Shown: positions 26,124-37,185, numbered from the stretch's first letter. The stretch is 64,000 nt of DNA from Paucilactobacillus wasatchensis (GCF_000876205.1 NZ_AWTT01000001.1:62001-126000); one strand, 5' to 3'. The notes: generated from the letters alone by a model not told the origin. Numbers and translations are program-made.

Positions 26124-26145
26124 GGTGAATATTGAGCTTACTTCA
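26086..26145 (-). ncRNA. antisense antitoxin RNA, copy 2
   Basis: Predicted from a promoter at 26152-26180, reading left through the direct repeat (26124-26144) to the hairpin 26093-26123. Its target-pairing region matches copy 1, so it may also repress the intact toxin. Confidence 0.65.
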
Positions 26146-26151
26146 CCATTA

Positions 26152-26180
26152 ATTATGGTATATGTCGACATAGATGTCAA
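26152..26180 (-). promoter_or_regulatory. antisense RNA promoter, copy 2
   Basis: On the minus strand a perfect TTGACA, 17 bases, CATAAT. It is stronger than copy 1 and conserved while the spacer differs. Confidence 0.75.
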
Positions 26181-26266
26181 CAATTTACTGATAAATTTGA
26201 GCATCAAATTGACACTCAAAAAATACATAATAGCAATTAATTTTTAAAGAATAAACTGGGCAGCAT

Positions 26267-27013
26267 TTAATTATATCCTTGAAACGGCTGCGTTAATATT
26301 CGTTCCATTACTTGATCGAAACTGTCGTCCATCTTTACGCCGTACAGCTTTTCAGAGATTATTTCGAATAATAGGCGTAGTTTAAAGACTGTGAACGCCG
26401 CAATATCATGTCCCGCAACATAATGCGAACTTTCATCCAAATTAAAGTGACCCCACTGCTTGGCAACCTCGGAATAGGAGCCATGGAGAATTGAAAATTG
26501 GCGGTCATGCATAATCTGCGTGGCGCCAATTAAGTTTGCCTCGTAAAGCCGTTTTTTTAGCGATGCCTCCGACATATCTAATGTCACCGTTTGATGGTTT
26601 TTAAACGTAATATACATCACTCGCTCAGCCTTAGAGTAATTATAATTCGCAATGTGATGGGCCATAATCCACGTTGCATCTGCACTTTTAACTCCCCGCG
26701 AGGCAATTAATTGATACTTTCCTGACACGCAGTGATAGGAACCCTTCAAGCCTAGGAACTTCGAGTATGCACACATATTAAATTGGTACACCGGTACAGC
26801 AGAAGTGAACTCCTCCAATAGTTTCTTCGCCGAGCGCCGCACAATCACGCTGCAGTCTGTAGCTAAAACGAACGAATAAATTTCACCATCTAGCTCAATT
26901 TGACGAAATAGTAGCGTCTTCTCCCATGATATTTCGGTACTATCACAAAAATGCTGTGCGTCTCCTCTCGTTAAGTTCTCTAGGTCAATTAGTGGCTTAT
27001 CAAATTGATCCAT
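26267..27013 (-). CDS. comK: ComK-like competence transcription factor
   Basis: This 248-residue protein aligns by eye with ComK: YSKFLGLKGSYHCVSGKYQLIAS, then ATWIMAHHIANY, ITFKNHQTVTLDMSEASLKKRLYEA. Order and spacing fit the B. subtilis protein (192 residues), with extra sequence at both ends. ComK activates DNA-uptake genes by binding paired AT-boxes. The ATG at 27013 follows GAGGGG. It is divergent from a ComX/SigH-like sigma factor gene, which supports a competence role. Activity in this organism is not shown. Confidence 0.62.
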   Translation of the reverse strand: MDQFDKPLIDLENLTRGDAQHFCDSTEISWEKTLLFRQIELDGEIYSFVLATDCSVIVRRSAKKLLEEFTSAVPVYQFNMCAYSKFLGLKGSYHCVSGKYQLIASRGVKSADATWIMAHHIANYNYSKAERVMYITFKNHQTVTLDMSEASLKKRLYEANLIGATQIMHDRQFSILHGSYSEVAKQWGHFNLDESSHYVAGHDIAAFTVFKLRLLFEIISEKLYGVKMDDSFDQVMERILTQPFQGYN

Positions 27014-27194
27014 TAAAATAACACAACCCCTCAAATTTTTAATACTACACTTATTTTGTAATAAGCCTCCTATGACAAATTAGCGAAAAATTGGTTATAT
27101 TACAAATAATAATTTGATTAAAATGCTCATCTAAAACTTATTTACGCATTCATGGCAATTTGTCATTAATACCCTTAATTTATTGTTCGTGTTC

Positions 27195-27208
27195 TGTAAG
27201 CGCTTACC
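27195..27208 (+). promoter_or_regulatory. candidate cre (CcpA) site
   Basis: TGTAAGCGCTTACC matches the catabolite-response consensus TGWAANCGNTWNCA at all but the last base and is nearly a perfect palindrome. It lies about 60 bases before the sigma factor start, between it and comK. Confidence 0.5.
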
Positions 27209-27265
27209 TTATGCTGTTTTCAACCAAGGCCTTGGAAATTTATAACATTAGAGGAGCATGAGCAA

Positions 27266-27832
27266 ATGCAACATTTTGACCCAAAAATTGCCTTCGATTT
27301 TTTGGCAATTGATGACCATGAACGCGTGATTTTTGGCGTAATAAAACGACTGGGGGTTAACAAACAACACCATTACTATGATGATTTCGTTCAAGAAGGC
27401 CGTCTCATATTTATCAGCGCCTATGAAAAATTTCCAGGCAATGTCACAGTTGAAGAAGAAAAATTTATGGTTTTTGCCTATCAGCGAATTTATTGGCATC
27501 TATTGGATTTATTGCGCCGCCAAAGTCAGCAAATCAGTCACCATGAATTCTCACTCGACAATGAGTTAATTCCCACTGAAATAAAGGAAGCCATTACCTT
27601 GGACCCGACCAGTAAGGTGAACCAAATTGACCAGTTAGTAAACGATGACTTTTTCATTCGCCTATTCACCAGCTGTTCCACCAACGAGCGGCGCTTTTTG
27701 CTGGATGCGGTATTGAAGCAGAAAACTAATATTGAAATTGCACGGCATTATCAGGTTAGTAAGCAGGCTGTTTCTAAGTGGAAGCGGCAGGTGCAAAGAA
27801 AGGCGCAAGAGGTGATTGAGGACCAAACATGA
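27266..27832 (+). CDS. comX: ComX/SigH-like alternative sigma factor
   Basis: The 188-residue protein has a sigma-70 region-2-like N-terminus (YYDDFVQEGRLIFISAYEKF; ERVIFGVIKRL) and a C-terminal helix-turn-helix (TNIEIARHYQVSKQAVSKWKRQVQ) as in region 4. Size and order match the SigH/ComX competence sigma factors of lactobacilli, which direct RNA polymerase to late competence genes. The ATG at 27266 is seven bases beyond GAGGAGC. Followed by its own terminator. Activation conditions are unknown in most species. Confidence 0.75.
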   Translation: MQHFDPKIAFDFLAIDDHERVIFGVIKRLGVNKQHHYYDDFVQEGRLIFISAYEKFPGNVTVEEEKFMVFAYQRIYWHLLDLLRRQSQQISHHEFSLDNELIPTEIKEAITLDPTSKVNQIDQLVNDDFFIRLFTSCSTNERRFLLDAVLKQKTNIEIARHYQVSKQAVSKWKRQVQRKAQEVIEDQT

Positions 27833-27846
27833 TATTTGGATAACAA

Positions 27847-27876
27847 AAAAGCTTGGGGCTTCCCAAGCTTTTTTCA
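27847..27876 (+). terminator. sigma factor gene terminator
   Basis: AAAAGCTTGGG pairs with CCCAAGCTTTT and is followed by TT; it lies 14 bases after the stop. Confidence 0.85.
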
Positions 27877-27889
27877 CTTTTAATTGCTC

Positions 27890-27964
27890 AAACGTAATAA
27901 ATAAGGCAAACCCTTCCGGTAAACTAAGCGATGCTCATAGCTTAATCGTCTTATTTATCACTCT
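27890..27964 (+). repeat. miniature hairpin element
   Basis: 75 bp from AAACGT to CACTCT. The outer arm ATAAATAAGGC pairs with GTCTTATTTAT, and the inner CTAAGC pairs with GCTTAA around GATGCTCATA. It has the termini and the TAAAC/AATCG bulge of the family but lacks the long variable arm, and ends ten bases from the 3' end of tRNA-Asn. Confidence 0.65.
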
Positions 27965-27974
27965 GTATATATAC

Positions 27975-28045
27975 TGCCCCGGTAGGATTCGAACCTACGA
28001 CCCTTTGATTAACAGTCAACTATTCTACCACTGAACTACGGGGCA
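27975..28045 (-). tRNA. tRNA-Asn (GTT)
   Basis: The complement folds as a standard tRNA. The acceptor TGCCCCG pairs with CGGGGCA, and the D arm is GTTCAGTGGTAGAAT. The anticodon loop CTGTTAA carries GTT, and the T arm is GTAGG-TTCGAAT-CCTAC. No CCA is encoded. It stands alone. Confidence 0.95.
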
Positions 28046-28148
28046 ATGATGCTACGCAATGATAATATTATACCATTGGTAGCTGAAAAAAATCTATTAT
28101 TTTAGCAACTTTTCATTAGATAATCAACACACCAAATTCATTCATTAA

Positions 28149-30518
28149 TTAACTCAAATTTTGTCTAATTTCCGACTTCATTAGCAACCTGGTTGCATCG
28201 TGCTCGATCCCAGCAATCATTTCTTCAAACATTGCAAAACCGTTAGTTTGATATTCGTTTAGTGGGTCCAGTGAGCCATATCCGCGCAGACCAACTGATT
28301 GTCTGAACTGATCCATTGCATCTAGATGATTCATCCAGTGTGAGTCAATCACCCGCAGTAGAATTGACTTTTCAAATTGCAACATTTGCGCATCATCATG
28401 CAATTCCGATCTCTTTTTGTCAATTTCTTTGTCGACAAATTCCATCATCTTAGCGACCATTTCATCTGGCTGAAGTCCTTGCAAGCTTTCGATTGTAATT
28501 TCACCTGGCTTCGTTATTGTTGCTTCCGCAAACGTCACAATTGCCTTTAGATCCCATTCACCCTGCTTTCCCAGAACGTGCGAATCAACGTTGCGTGTAA
28601 TCGTTCGCTCTACAATTGGCCTAAAAACCGGTGTCAAAGTGTCCGATTCAATCAAGACCTGCTGCCGTTCTTCATAAATGATTTCTCGTTGTTAACGCAA
28701 TACATCGTCGTACAACAACACATTTTTACGAGCATCTGCATTATTACCTTCAACTTGTTTTTGGGCATTTTCAACTTGGTGTGTCAAAACACGGTTCTTT
28801 AACACGGCGTCCTCATCAGCTAAGTTAATTCGACGCAAGAATCGTCGAATTCGGTCGCCACCAAAGCGAACCATTAAATCGTCTTCCAATGAAAGGTAAA
28901 ACTGTGAAACGCCCGGATCTCCTTGCCGACCAGAACGTCCACGTAACTGATCATCAATTCGTCGTGACTCGTGACGCTCTGTACCAATCACGGCCAATCC
29001 GCCAAGTTCGACTACTCCTTGTCCCAATTTAATATCAGTCCCACGACCAGCCATGTTCGTGGCAATAGTTACCATTCCCTTTTGTCCAGCATGTTTAACA
29101 ATTTCAGCTTCTTCCGCATGCTTTTTAGCATTCAAAACAACATGTGGAATTTGAGCTTCATCTAATAAATCTGACAAGTGCTCGGATGAAGATACTGCAA
29201 CTGTACCGACTAAAACTGGTTGTCCTTTTTGGTACAATTTTTTAATTTGCTCCACAACTGCATGAAATTTACCCTTTAAGGTGGCATATAAAATGTCTGG
29301 CTTATCATCGCGAATAACTGGTTTGTTAGTCGGAATGGAGATTGTTTCCATATTGTAAATTGACTTAAATTCTTCGCTTTCGCTTCGCGCAGTACCAGTC
29401 ATACCTGCCAGTTTGCTATACATTCTAAACAAATTCTGATAGGTAATGTTAGCCATCGTTGTACTATCTTGTTGAATATCAACATGTTCTTTGGCTTCAA
29501 TGGCTTGATGCAGTCCATCACCAAATCGACGGCCTGGCATTGCCCGGCCGGTAAATGAATCAACAATTAACGCATCCCCATCTTTAACCACATAATCCTT
29601 ATCGCGTAGCAATACATAGTTAGCCCGCAAAGCTTGGTCAATGTGATGAACTAAGGCCGCATTTTCAATATCATATAAATTTTGTAACTTGAAATACTTT
29701 TCGCCCTTGTGGATTCCTTCATCAGTCAAAATGGCAGAATTGGATTCTAAATCAAGTTCATAATCCACGTCTTCGTCCAGTGTCTTAACAAAACTATCGG
29801 CTCCGTGGTAAAGTTTTTCATTTGAGTCAATACCAGGACCACCCGAAATAATCAATGGTGTTCGAGCAGCGTCAATTAGCACGGAATCAACTTCATCTAT
29901 CAGCGCATAGTTCAATCCGCGCTGCAGTACCTGGTCAGATCGTTGACTGGCCATATTATCTCTTAAATAATCAAACCCAATTTCAGACTCCGTTGAGTAT
30001 GTAATATCAGCATCATAGGCAGCCCGTTTCTCAGGTGATGATTTTTCATTTTTGTTAACTCCAACGGTCAAACCGAGCCACTTATACAATTCACCCATCT
30101 CAGTGGCATCTCGTTCGGACAAATATTCATTAACGGTAATTACGTGAACGCCTTTGCCATTCAAGGCATTCAAGTAGACTGGCATGGTTTCAGTTAACGT
30201 TTTACCTTCACCAGTTCGCATTTCGGCGATGTTTCCACCGTGTAACACGATGCCACCCATAATTTGAACATGAAAGGGAAACAGCCCAAGCACACGTTTG
30301 GCCCCTTCACGACACACAGCAAATGCTTCTGGCAGTATATCGTCAAGCGTTTCACCATCAGCAAGGCGCTGTTTAAAAATTGGGGTCTGTCCTTGTAACT
30401 CTTCATCCGAAAACTTGGCGTACTTGTCAGCATATTTCTCAACTTGGGTTGCCTGTTTATCGATCTGCTGCAGCTCTTTTTTATCACTTTCAATTATTTG
30501 TTTTAAAATATTTGCCAT
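28149..30518 (-). pseudogene. secA2: SecA2-like preprotein translocase ATPase, internal stop
   Basis: 789 codons in one frame encode a SecA motor broken by one TAA at 28692-28694. Before it: [19 protein letters not shown] (Walker A), [22 protein letters not shown] and [10 protein letters not shown]. After it the SecA frame continues directly (REIIYEERQ...). The stop stands where Gln (CAA) is expected. Substitutions at normally fixed sites ([17 protein letters not shown]) and adhesin/glycosyltransferase remnants next door suggest the accessory SecA2, which exports serine-rich adhesins. Length and close likeness to SecA leave the paralogue class open. Confidence 0.8.
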
Positions 30519-30578
30519 CTAGGCTGAAACCTCCAAAATGAATCGAGTGATGGTTAATAACTCTGAAGCACTGTTCAG

Positions 30579-30840
30579 CTAGCGTACAACATACTTACGC
30601 CACAAAGCCCAAGCGTTGTCTTCGTCAAAATGTTGGCGTTGATCGTATGCTCCATCGCTCAACTGTTGCAGTTTAGTTTGGTCGCTTAATACCTCGATTG
30701 CTCGTTTTGCCATTGTGGCAACGTCACCAGCTGGCAGAACATAGCCGTCAACGCCATCTGTAATCGTATCTTTAGGACCGTAGTTAACATCATATGCCAG
30801 CACTGGCAATCCATGGGCAATTGATTCCATGATAAATAAT
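30579..30840 (-). pseudogene. glycosyltransferase C-terminal fragment (GtfA/Gtf1-like)
   Basis: About 85 codons of a GT-B glycosyltransferase C-terminus: EGNPLFIMESIAHGLPVLAYDVNYGPKD, then DGVDGYVLPAGDV. This is the donor-binding block of the GtfA-type enzymes that glycosylate serine-rich adhesins in accessory-Sec loci. The N-terminal four fifths are missing. The 5' side is fused directly, in another frame, to the adhesin fragment at about 30840. Confidence 0.75.
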
Positions 30841-31543
30841 GGATTTCCTTCGTAACGACTGTGTTTTGACCAGTGGTATAAATTGTTGTTGCTCGATCTG
30901 TTGAATTGTTAACGTCTGAGCTAATTGCACCCTGATCGTTATAGATATCACTAGTAACTGTTTGGTCACCGATTTTATCTTGTGTAGTTGTCGTCGTTGC
31001 AACAATCGTTTGATCAAGTTGATCATTAGCAGCTGGATTAGTTGAAACCTCGCCACCACTTACTAAAGAAACCTGGCCATACTCATCAGCTGTACGGTTT
31101 GTGTCTTCATTTGCCTTTGCAACGCTTGAATCAGCAGCAGATTGGGCACCTAATCCTGTTGTAGCACTGTTTTCTGCAGCTGAAGTAGTACTACCGAACA
31201 TCGAGCCTTTAATTAAGGCTGGGTCTGTAGCGGTAACTGTTTCTGTCCCTGGATCTGTTGGATGTGCCCCAACATTATTGTCATCAATAACTGTTGGATG
31301 TGTTTCTTCAGTTTTGCTAATGGTTGCCGTACTAGTTGCTGCACTAGTAACAGCTGTCGTTGGAGCTGCTGTGTCGTTTGCTGTAGCAGCATGTGCGTCA
31401 GTTGAGGCAAAGCTGAGTCCCGCAGCTAAAGCAAAAGTTGCAATTCCAGCATAAAGCCAAAGCTTGCCTGCCTTGTACATCTTGAAATGTTCTTTCATTT
31501 CACTACTTTCTTGCCGAATCTTTAACTTATTGTTCTTTCCCAT
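30840..31543 (-). pseudogene. KxYKxGKxW adhesin N-terminal fragment
   Basis: It opens with GGAGGGG and ATG at 31543. A long signal peptide has the KMYKAGKLW motif and a cleavage site after SFASTDAHA. About 170 residues of Ala/Thr/Ser-rich low-complexity sequence follow (ending TTIYTTGQNTVVTK). The expected repeats and LPxTG anchor are gone: at about 30840 the sequence joins the glycosyltransferase remnant, out of frame. This is a deletion junction that removed the 3' part of the adhesin and 5' part of the gtf gene. Confidence 0.75.
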
Positions 31544-31775
31544 TTTTTCCCCTCCAAATTTTTCAAACTAAGTAACACCATAAACACATGATGACGTTTA
31601 CAAAGTTCAATTTACCATATTCATATAATAATAAAGTTATCGAAAATTTATTTTTTTACACCTCTTTCACACTTTCTTCACAATTTCGTGGAATTTAAAT
31701 TAATATGATTCCGTTTTCATGCATATCAAGTGATAAGAAAAAAACACACAAAATAAATAAGCGTGAATTGGGCAC

Positions 31776-31810
31776 AAAAAAAGCCTAGAAAGATTATCTT
31801 TCCAGGCTTT
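31776..31810 (-). terminator. guaB terminator
   Basis: On the minus strand AAAGCCTGGAAAG pairs with CTTTCTAGGCTTT and is followed by TTTT; it lies 17 bases after the guaB stop. Confidence 0.85.
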
Positions 31811-31826
31811 ATTCATATTCTACATT

Positions 31827-33014
<1,188 letters not shown>

Positions 33015-33113
33015 CTAATGTATTGCTATTACGTTACCAGCCAAACCGCAAATGGTCAAATGAATTTCGCAACTTTTCATCAATTTCTTATTTTCCATTG
33101 ATTTCACCAAAGC

Positions 33114-34852
33114 TTACGCATCAATCGAAACCAATTTTGTCTGGGTCACATCCATTAATCCCTTATCAGTCAGTCGTAAGTTAGGAATCACATCCAACGG
33201 AATCGAGCCCATCTTCATCATCGGATTAAAGTTAACATTCAAGTCTAACTGATCATGAACCTTTTTGTTAAAGTCTAATTGAATTTTGATTAAATCAGTC
33301 ACGGCAATATTACTCATCAACCCACCAATTTGAAGTGGTACAGCAGCGATGACCTGACCGTCCTTGACCGCTACGCCGCCTCCTTGTTGTTTAATCAGTT
33401 CATTGACAGCTAACACCATTTCATCATCATTAACACCAATCACCACGATATTATGCGAGTCGTGTCCAATTGTGCTGGCGATGGCCCCATGTTGCAGCTT
33501 AAAGTCAGAAATCAATCCCAGGCCCACGTTGCCGGTGTGATGATGGCGTTCAACTACCGCCACCTTGATCACATCTTGCTGTGGTGTCCATTCAAAGTCG
33601 CCATTATCATCGGTGTTAACATCCGTAACCACATCTAACGTTCGACTAGTTTCCTGCAGGCCAATCACATGAGCTTTAGTCCCAGCTAAATGCAGTTTCA
33701 AATCGTTACTATCAAAGTGGTCAAGATGGACCGTTTGCAACAAGTCTTGATATTCAGCTGGAATCGTTTCTGGTTGTGCATCTAATACTGCTCCATTTTG
33801 TGCAACTAACTGCCCATTAATATAAGTTTCTTCTATTGTAAAAGTATTTAAATCGTTCACAATCAGTAAATCGGCACTCAGACCAGGCGCAATGCCCCCA
33901 CGGTCCTTCAGGCCACAGGACTGAGCTGAATTAATCGTACCCATTTGAATCGCTGTAATCGGTGAAACGCCATTAGCAATGCATACCCGAATACTTTCGT
34001 CCAGGTGACCAACGTTTTTGAGCGTAACGGCTTGAACATCATCACCGCACAATGTACAAAAACGCGAGTTTTGCATCGTCATCCCCTGCAATAGCGTCGG
34101 CAGATTCTTGGAAATAGTACCGTAACGTAGGTAAACGTACATCCCACGTGAAATTCGGTCTAACATTTCAGCCACAGTGGCACATTCATGGTCATCGTGA
34201 ATTCCGGCTGAAGCATATGCATTCAGAGCTTGCCCAGCTAGCGATGGACTGTGCCCATCAATCAATTTACCATCGTTAATGGCCACCAATAATTCATCAA
34301 GCACATCATCGTCTGCGCCAACGACACCGACGTAGTTCATAAATTCAGCCAAACCGTAAGATTTATTTTGCTGGAATACTGTTTCAATATCTGGTGCTTT
34401 GATCACTGCCCCGGACGTTTCAAATTTTGGTGAAGCTGCGGGCACGCATAAGGGCATCATGTACTCAATTTTTAGCGGTGTGCGGGTAGCCGAATCAATC
34501 ATATAATCTGGACACCAGCCACGTTCACAATTTCGTGTGGATCGGCCAGGATTGTAGTCGTGCCATGTGGTGTGGCTAACTGGCCAAAAACTGCTGGCGA
34601 TACGCTAGCTGATTCAATATGAATATGTGGATCGATTAAGCCGGGCGTAATGTATTTACCAGCAACATCAATTTCTTGTTTGCCGTGGTAATCATCGCCG
34701 ATGCCCAAAATTTTTCCATTGCCAATGGCTAAGTTGCCCTTGATTAACCGAGCATTATAAACATCGACAATCTGTGCATTTTTGAAAACAATGTCGGCCT
34801 CAGTACGACCACTAGCTTGTTCAATTAACTGTTTTAATTCACTTTTTTGCAT
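33114..34852 (-). pseudogene. ade: adenine deaminase, split by a small deletion
   Basis: Adenine deaminase converts adenine to hypoxanthine. The first 117 codons (34852-34499) hold the metal site PGLIDPHIHIES and GTTTILADPHEIVNVAGVQ. The second frame (34502-33114, 462 codons) holds the rest, from MIDSATRTPLKIEYMMPLCVPA through HDDHECAT, GTINSAQSCGLKDRGGIAPG and IGHDSHNIVVIG. About seven or eight bases seem lost at the junction, leaving stop and start overlapped as ATGA. Reinitiation could in principle give a two-piece enzyme. It lies 11 bp after the purine permease gene, one operon. Confidence 0.82.
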
Positions 34853-34862
34853 GGTATGCTCC

Positions 34863-36215
34863 TTAGCTACTTGGCAGTGCGTTCATTGCAAACAACAAAA
34901 AGAAGAAAATAATGGCGGCAGCGATCATGATTGGATGAACCTCTTTACGTCGACCAGCCGCAAACATTGTCAGCGGATATGCCAGAATGCCAAATGCCAG
35001 ACCATATGAAATGTTGTAAGTCAGCGGCATACTCAAGACGATTAAAAATGATGGTAATGCTTCTTCAAACTTCGACCAGTTAACTTTTGCGAGTGACTTG
35101 GCCATAAACGAACCAACGATAATCAGAACGGGTGCCGTTACTTGTGACGTTACCAACGTCAATAATGGTGAAAAGAATAAACTCAGACCAAACATAAATG
35201 CCACAGTTAGTGCTGTTAGCCCAGTTCGACCACCGGCAGCAATCCCCGTTGAGGATTCAACGTAACAAGCGGTGGGGGTGGAACCGAAAACGGAACCAGC
35301 AATCATTGAAGTGGAGTCGGCGAACAGCGCACGGCCAACTTCCTTTGGAATATGATTATCTTTAATGAAACCGGCTTGTTCAGCTAAGCCAATAACCGTT
35401 CCGGTGGTATCAAAGAATGCTACCAAGAAGAAAATAAGAACAACAATTAACATTTGAATACTGAAAATATGATTGAGATTCAAAATTGAAGCACCAAACG
35501 TTGGTGCCAAACTAGGAATTGTGGAAACAATGCTTGACGGCATTTTAATTAACCCGGCAACCACACCGACAATTGCGGTGGCTGCCATGCCGATAAACAT
35601 AGCACCGGGGATTTTTTTGGACATCATCAACCCGATGGCAACTAACCCAAAAACCGTTAACCAAACAGTCGGGGTCGACCAATTAGTGATAGTAACCAAC
35701 GAAGACTTGCTGCCAATGACCAAGCCACCCTGTTTTAACCCGGTAAAGGCAATAAATAACCCAATTCCTGCTGCCATTGCAGATTTTAACGAGGCTGGAA
35801 TTGCATTAATCACGGCTTCACGAACTTTAAATACCGTTGTGAGCATAAACAAAATCGAAGCGATAAACACGCCTGCAATCGCGGTTTGCCATGGGATTCC
35901 CATGCCAATGACAACTGAATAACTAAAAAAAGCGTTACTCCCGAGACCGGGAGCAACCGCTAATGGATAGTTCGCAATAAAAGCCATTGCAACACAGCCG
36001 ACGATGGCAGTAAGCGCTGTTGCAACAAAGACGGCACCTTTATTCATCCCAGCTGCGGCGAGCACAGTGGGATTAACAAACAAAATATATGACATCGCAA
36101 TAAAAGTCGTAATGCCTGCCACAATTTCTCGTTTGACAGTCGTTCCCTTCTCCGATAATTTAAATACGCGGTCTAACAGTGCTGGTTCGTAGTTCATTGG
36201 TTTCTCGTTTTCCAT
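34863..36215 (-). CDS. NCS2-family purine permease (PbuG/PbuO-like)
   Basis: This 450-residue transporter has about 13 membrane segments. It belongs to the AzgA-like hypoxanthine/guanine/adenine group: REIVAGITTFIAMSYILFVNP at the start, NYPLAVAPGLGSNAFFSY, FFDTTGTVIGLAEQAG and STPTACYVESSTGIAAGGRTGL. The downstream ade fits uptake of adenine and its conversion to hypoxanthine. The start is uncertain: AGGAG stands only one base from the first ATG. A pair of PurR-type boxes lies upstream. Confidence 0.88.
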   Translation of the reverse strand: MENEKPMNYEPALLDRVFKLSEKGTTVKREIVAGITTFIAMSYILFVNPTVLAAAGMNKGAVFVATALTAIVGCVAMAFIANYPLAVAPGLGSNAFFSYSVVIGMGIPWQTAIAGVFIASILFMLTTVFKVREAVINAIPASLKSAMAAGIGLFIAFTGLKQGGLVIGSKSSLVTITNWSTPTVWLTVFGLVAIGLMMSKKIPGAMFIGMAATAIVGVVAGLIKMPSSIVSTIPSLAPTFGASILNLNHIFSIQMLIVVLIFFLVAFFDTTGTVIGLAEQAGFIKDNHIPKEVGRALFADSTSMIAGSVFGSTPTACYVESSTGIAAGGRTGLTALTVAFMFGLSLFFSPLLTLVTSQVTAPVLIIVGSFMAKSLAKVNWSKFEEALPSFLIVLSMPLTYNISYGLAFGILAYPLTMFAAGRRKEVHPIMIAAAIIFFFLLFAMNALPSS

Positions 36216-36292
36216 TCTCCTATCAGCCTTCCATGTTCGTATTTGTAGTGCTTAATTTGATTTTAACACTACTTTACAAAATGTACAGGTTG

Positions 36293-36336
36293 AAAAACGA
36301 ACTTTATTTATGTAAACGTTTTAATCGTTCGGATAT
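36293..36336 (-). promoter_or_regulatory. candidate PurR double box upstream of the purine permease
   Basis: AAAAACGAACTTT (36293-36305) and ATCGTTCGGATAT (36324-36336) are inverted PurBox-like sequences (AWWWCCGAACWWT) 18 bases apart, about 80-120 bases ahead of the permease start. In B. subtilis-type control the boxes are 16-17 apart. A purine riboswitch fold is not seen. Confidence 0.5.
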
Positions 36337-36348
36337 AAAATGAGCACA

Positions 36349-36377
36349 AAAAATGACATCTTAAGTTAGATGTCATT
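36349..36377 (-). terminator. DUF1129 gene terminator
   Basis: On the minus strand ATGACATCTAACTT/AAGATGTCAT forms a hairpin followed by TTTTTTG. Confidence 0.85.
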
Positions 36378-36420
36378 ATACCAGTTTCATTTTTAATAAA
36401 TAGTTGAATCGTAAAAAAGA

Positions 36421-37185
36421 TTATCTTCTACGGCGATTTTGTTGTGGACTGCCGAAAGCTCCCCCAACAATGTGATATTTACGGCGAAGATAAAGGTCGG
36501 CCACAAAGCCAAGTACACCCAGTGTCAAGTAAGCCCAGGCTGGTAATTGTGGGTTGACCACGTTTGGCAACATGCTGGCGACAAAGTAAACCCCAATCCA
36601 GGCTGCCAGTGCAACTACGACCGCAATGATCCGGAACCAAATTGGCTGTTTCTTCTTTTTGGCTGGCGGCGTCAAAATTTGAGTTACCCAGGCAAACAAC
36701 ATCCCACCGATAATACCAACAAGTAAGATGGCTACAATTCCAGTCGTACCAGACTGTTGTGTCTGTAATGACTTCGGTTGGAAAAAGCCCATCGCACCAA
36801 ACAGCAACGTGAAGATGTTAAAAAACATCAGACCGTTATCGGCGGCCAACAACCAGAAACTACTTTGTTGATTAGTAGCTTTAGCTGGACCGTGGATTAA
36901 ATCGTTGGCCTTTTTAGTGGGCGTATCAAATAATTGCTTAGCCGTCGCGCCTTTTTTCTGGCCTTCAAGTAACGCCTCAATTGTTTCTTTCAGGGCATCA
37001 GTTTTTTTCTCCGCCTTCATCCCTTGTTGATCGAGTTGCTTATTCAATTGAAACATGAATTCTTCGTTCCGTTTCGTTAAACCATAATCACCGAACTGCC
37101 GGTGTGTAGTGGCATTGTCTTGTCGGACATACGCTTTTTGTCGTGCTCCTGCCGCTGCATTTCGCGGTTGATTTTGTTCGCTCAC
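36421..37185 (-). CDS. DUF1129 family membrane protein
   Basis: This 254-residue protein has an acidic/basic cytosolic N-terminal half (KRNEEFMFQLNKQLDQQG, ETIEALLEGQKKGATAKQLF), then four transmembrane helices (LFFNIFTLLFGAMGFF, GIVAILLVGIIGGMLFAWV, FRIIAVVVALAAWIGVYFV, WAYLTLGVLGFVADLYL). This is the DUF1129 arrangement found in lactic acid bacteria next to ychF. It starts GTG behind AGAGGGG. Function unknown. Confidence 0.88.
   Translation of the reverse strand: MSEQNQPRNAAAGARQKAYVRQDNATTHRQFGDYGLTKRNEEFMFQLNKQLDQQGMKAEKKTDALKETIEALLEGQKKGATAKQLFDTPTKKANDLIHGPAKATNQQSSFWLLAADNGLMFFNIFTLLFGAMGFFQPKSLQTQQSGTTGIVAILLVGIIGGMLFAWVTQILTPPAKKKKQPIWFRIIAVVVALAAWIGVYFVASMLPNVVNPQLPAWAYLTLGVLGFVADLYLRRKYHIVGGAFGSPQQNRRRR

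Noticed and set aside
31101-31454. 117-codon ORF antisense to the adhesin fragment
   Set aside because: A shadow of the Ala/Thr/Ser-rich low-complexity codons on the other strand.
36216-36345. Purine riboswitch upstream of the permease
   Set aside because: The conserved purine aptamer junction sequences are not present; paired PurR-type boxes explain regulation better.
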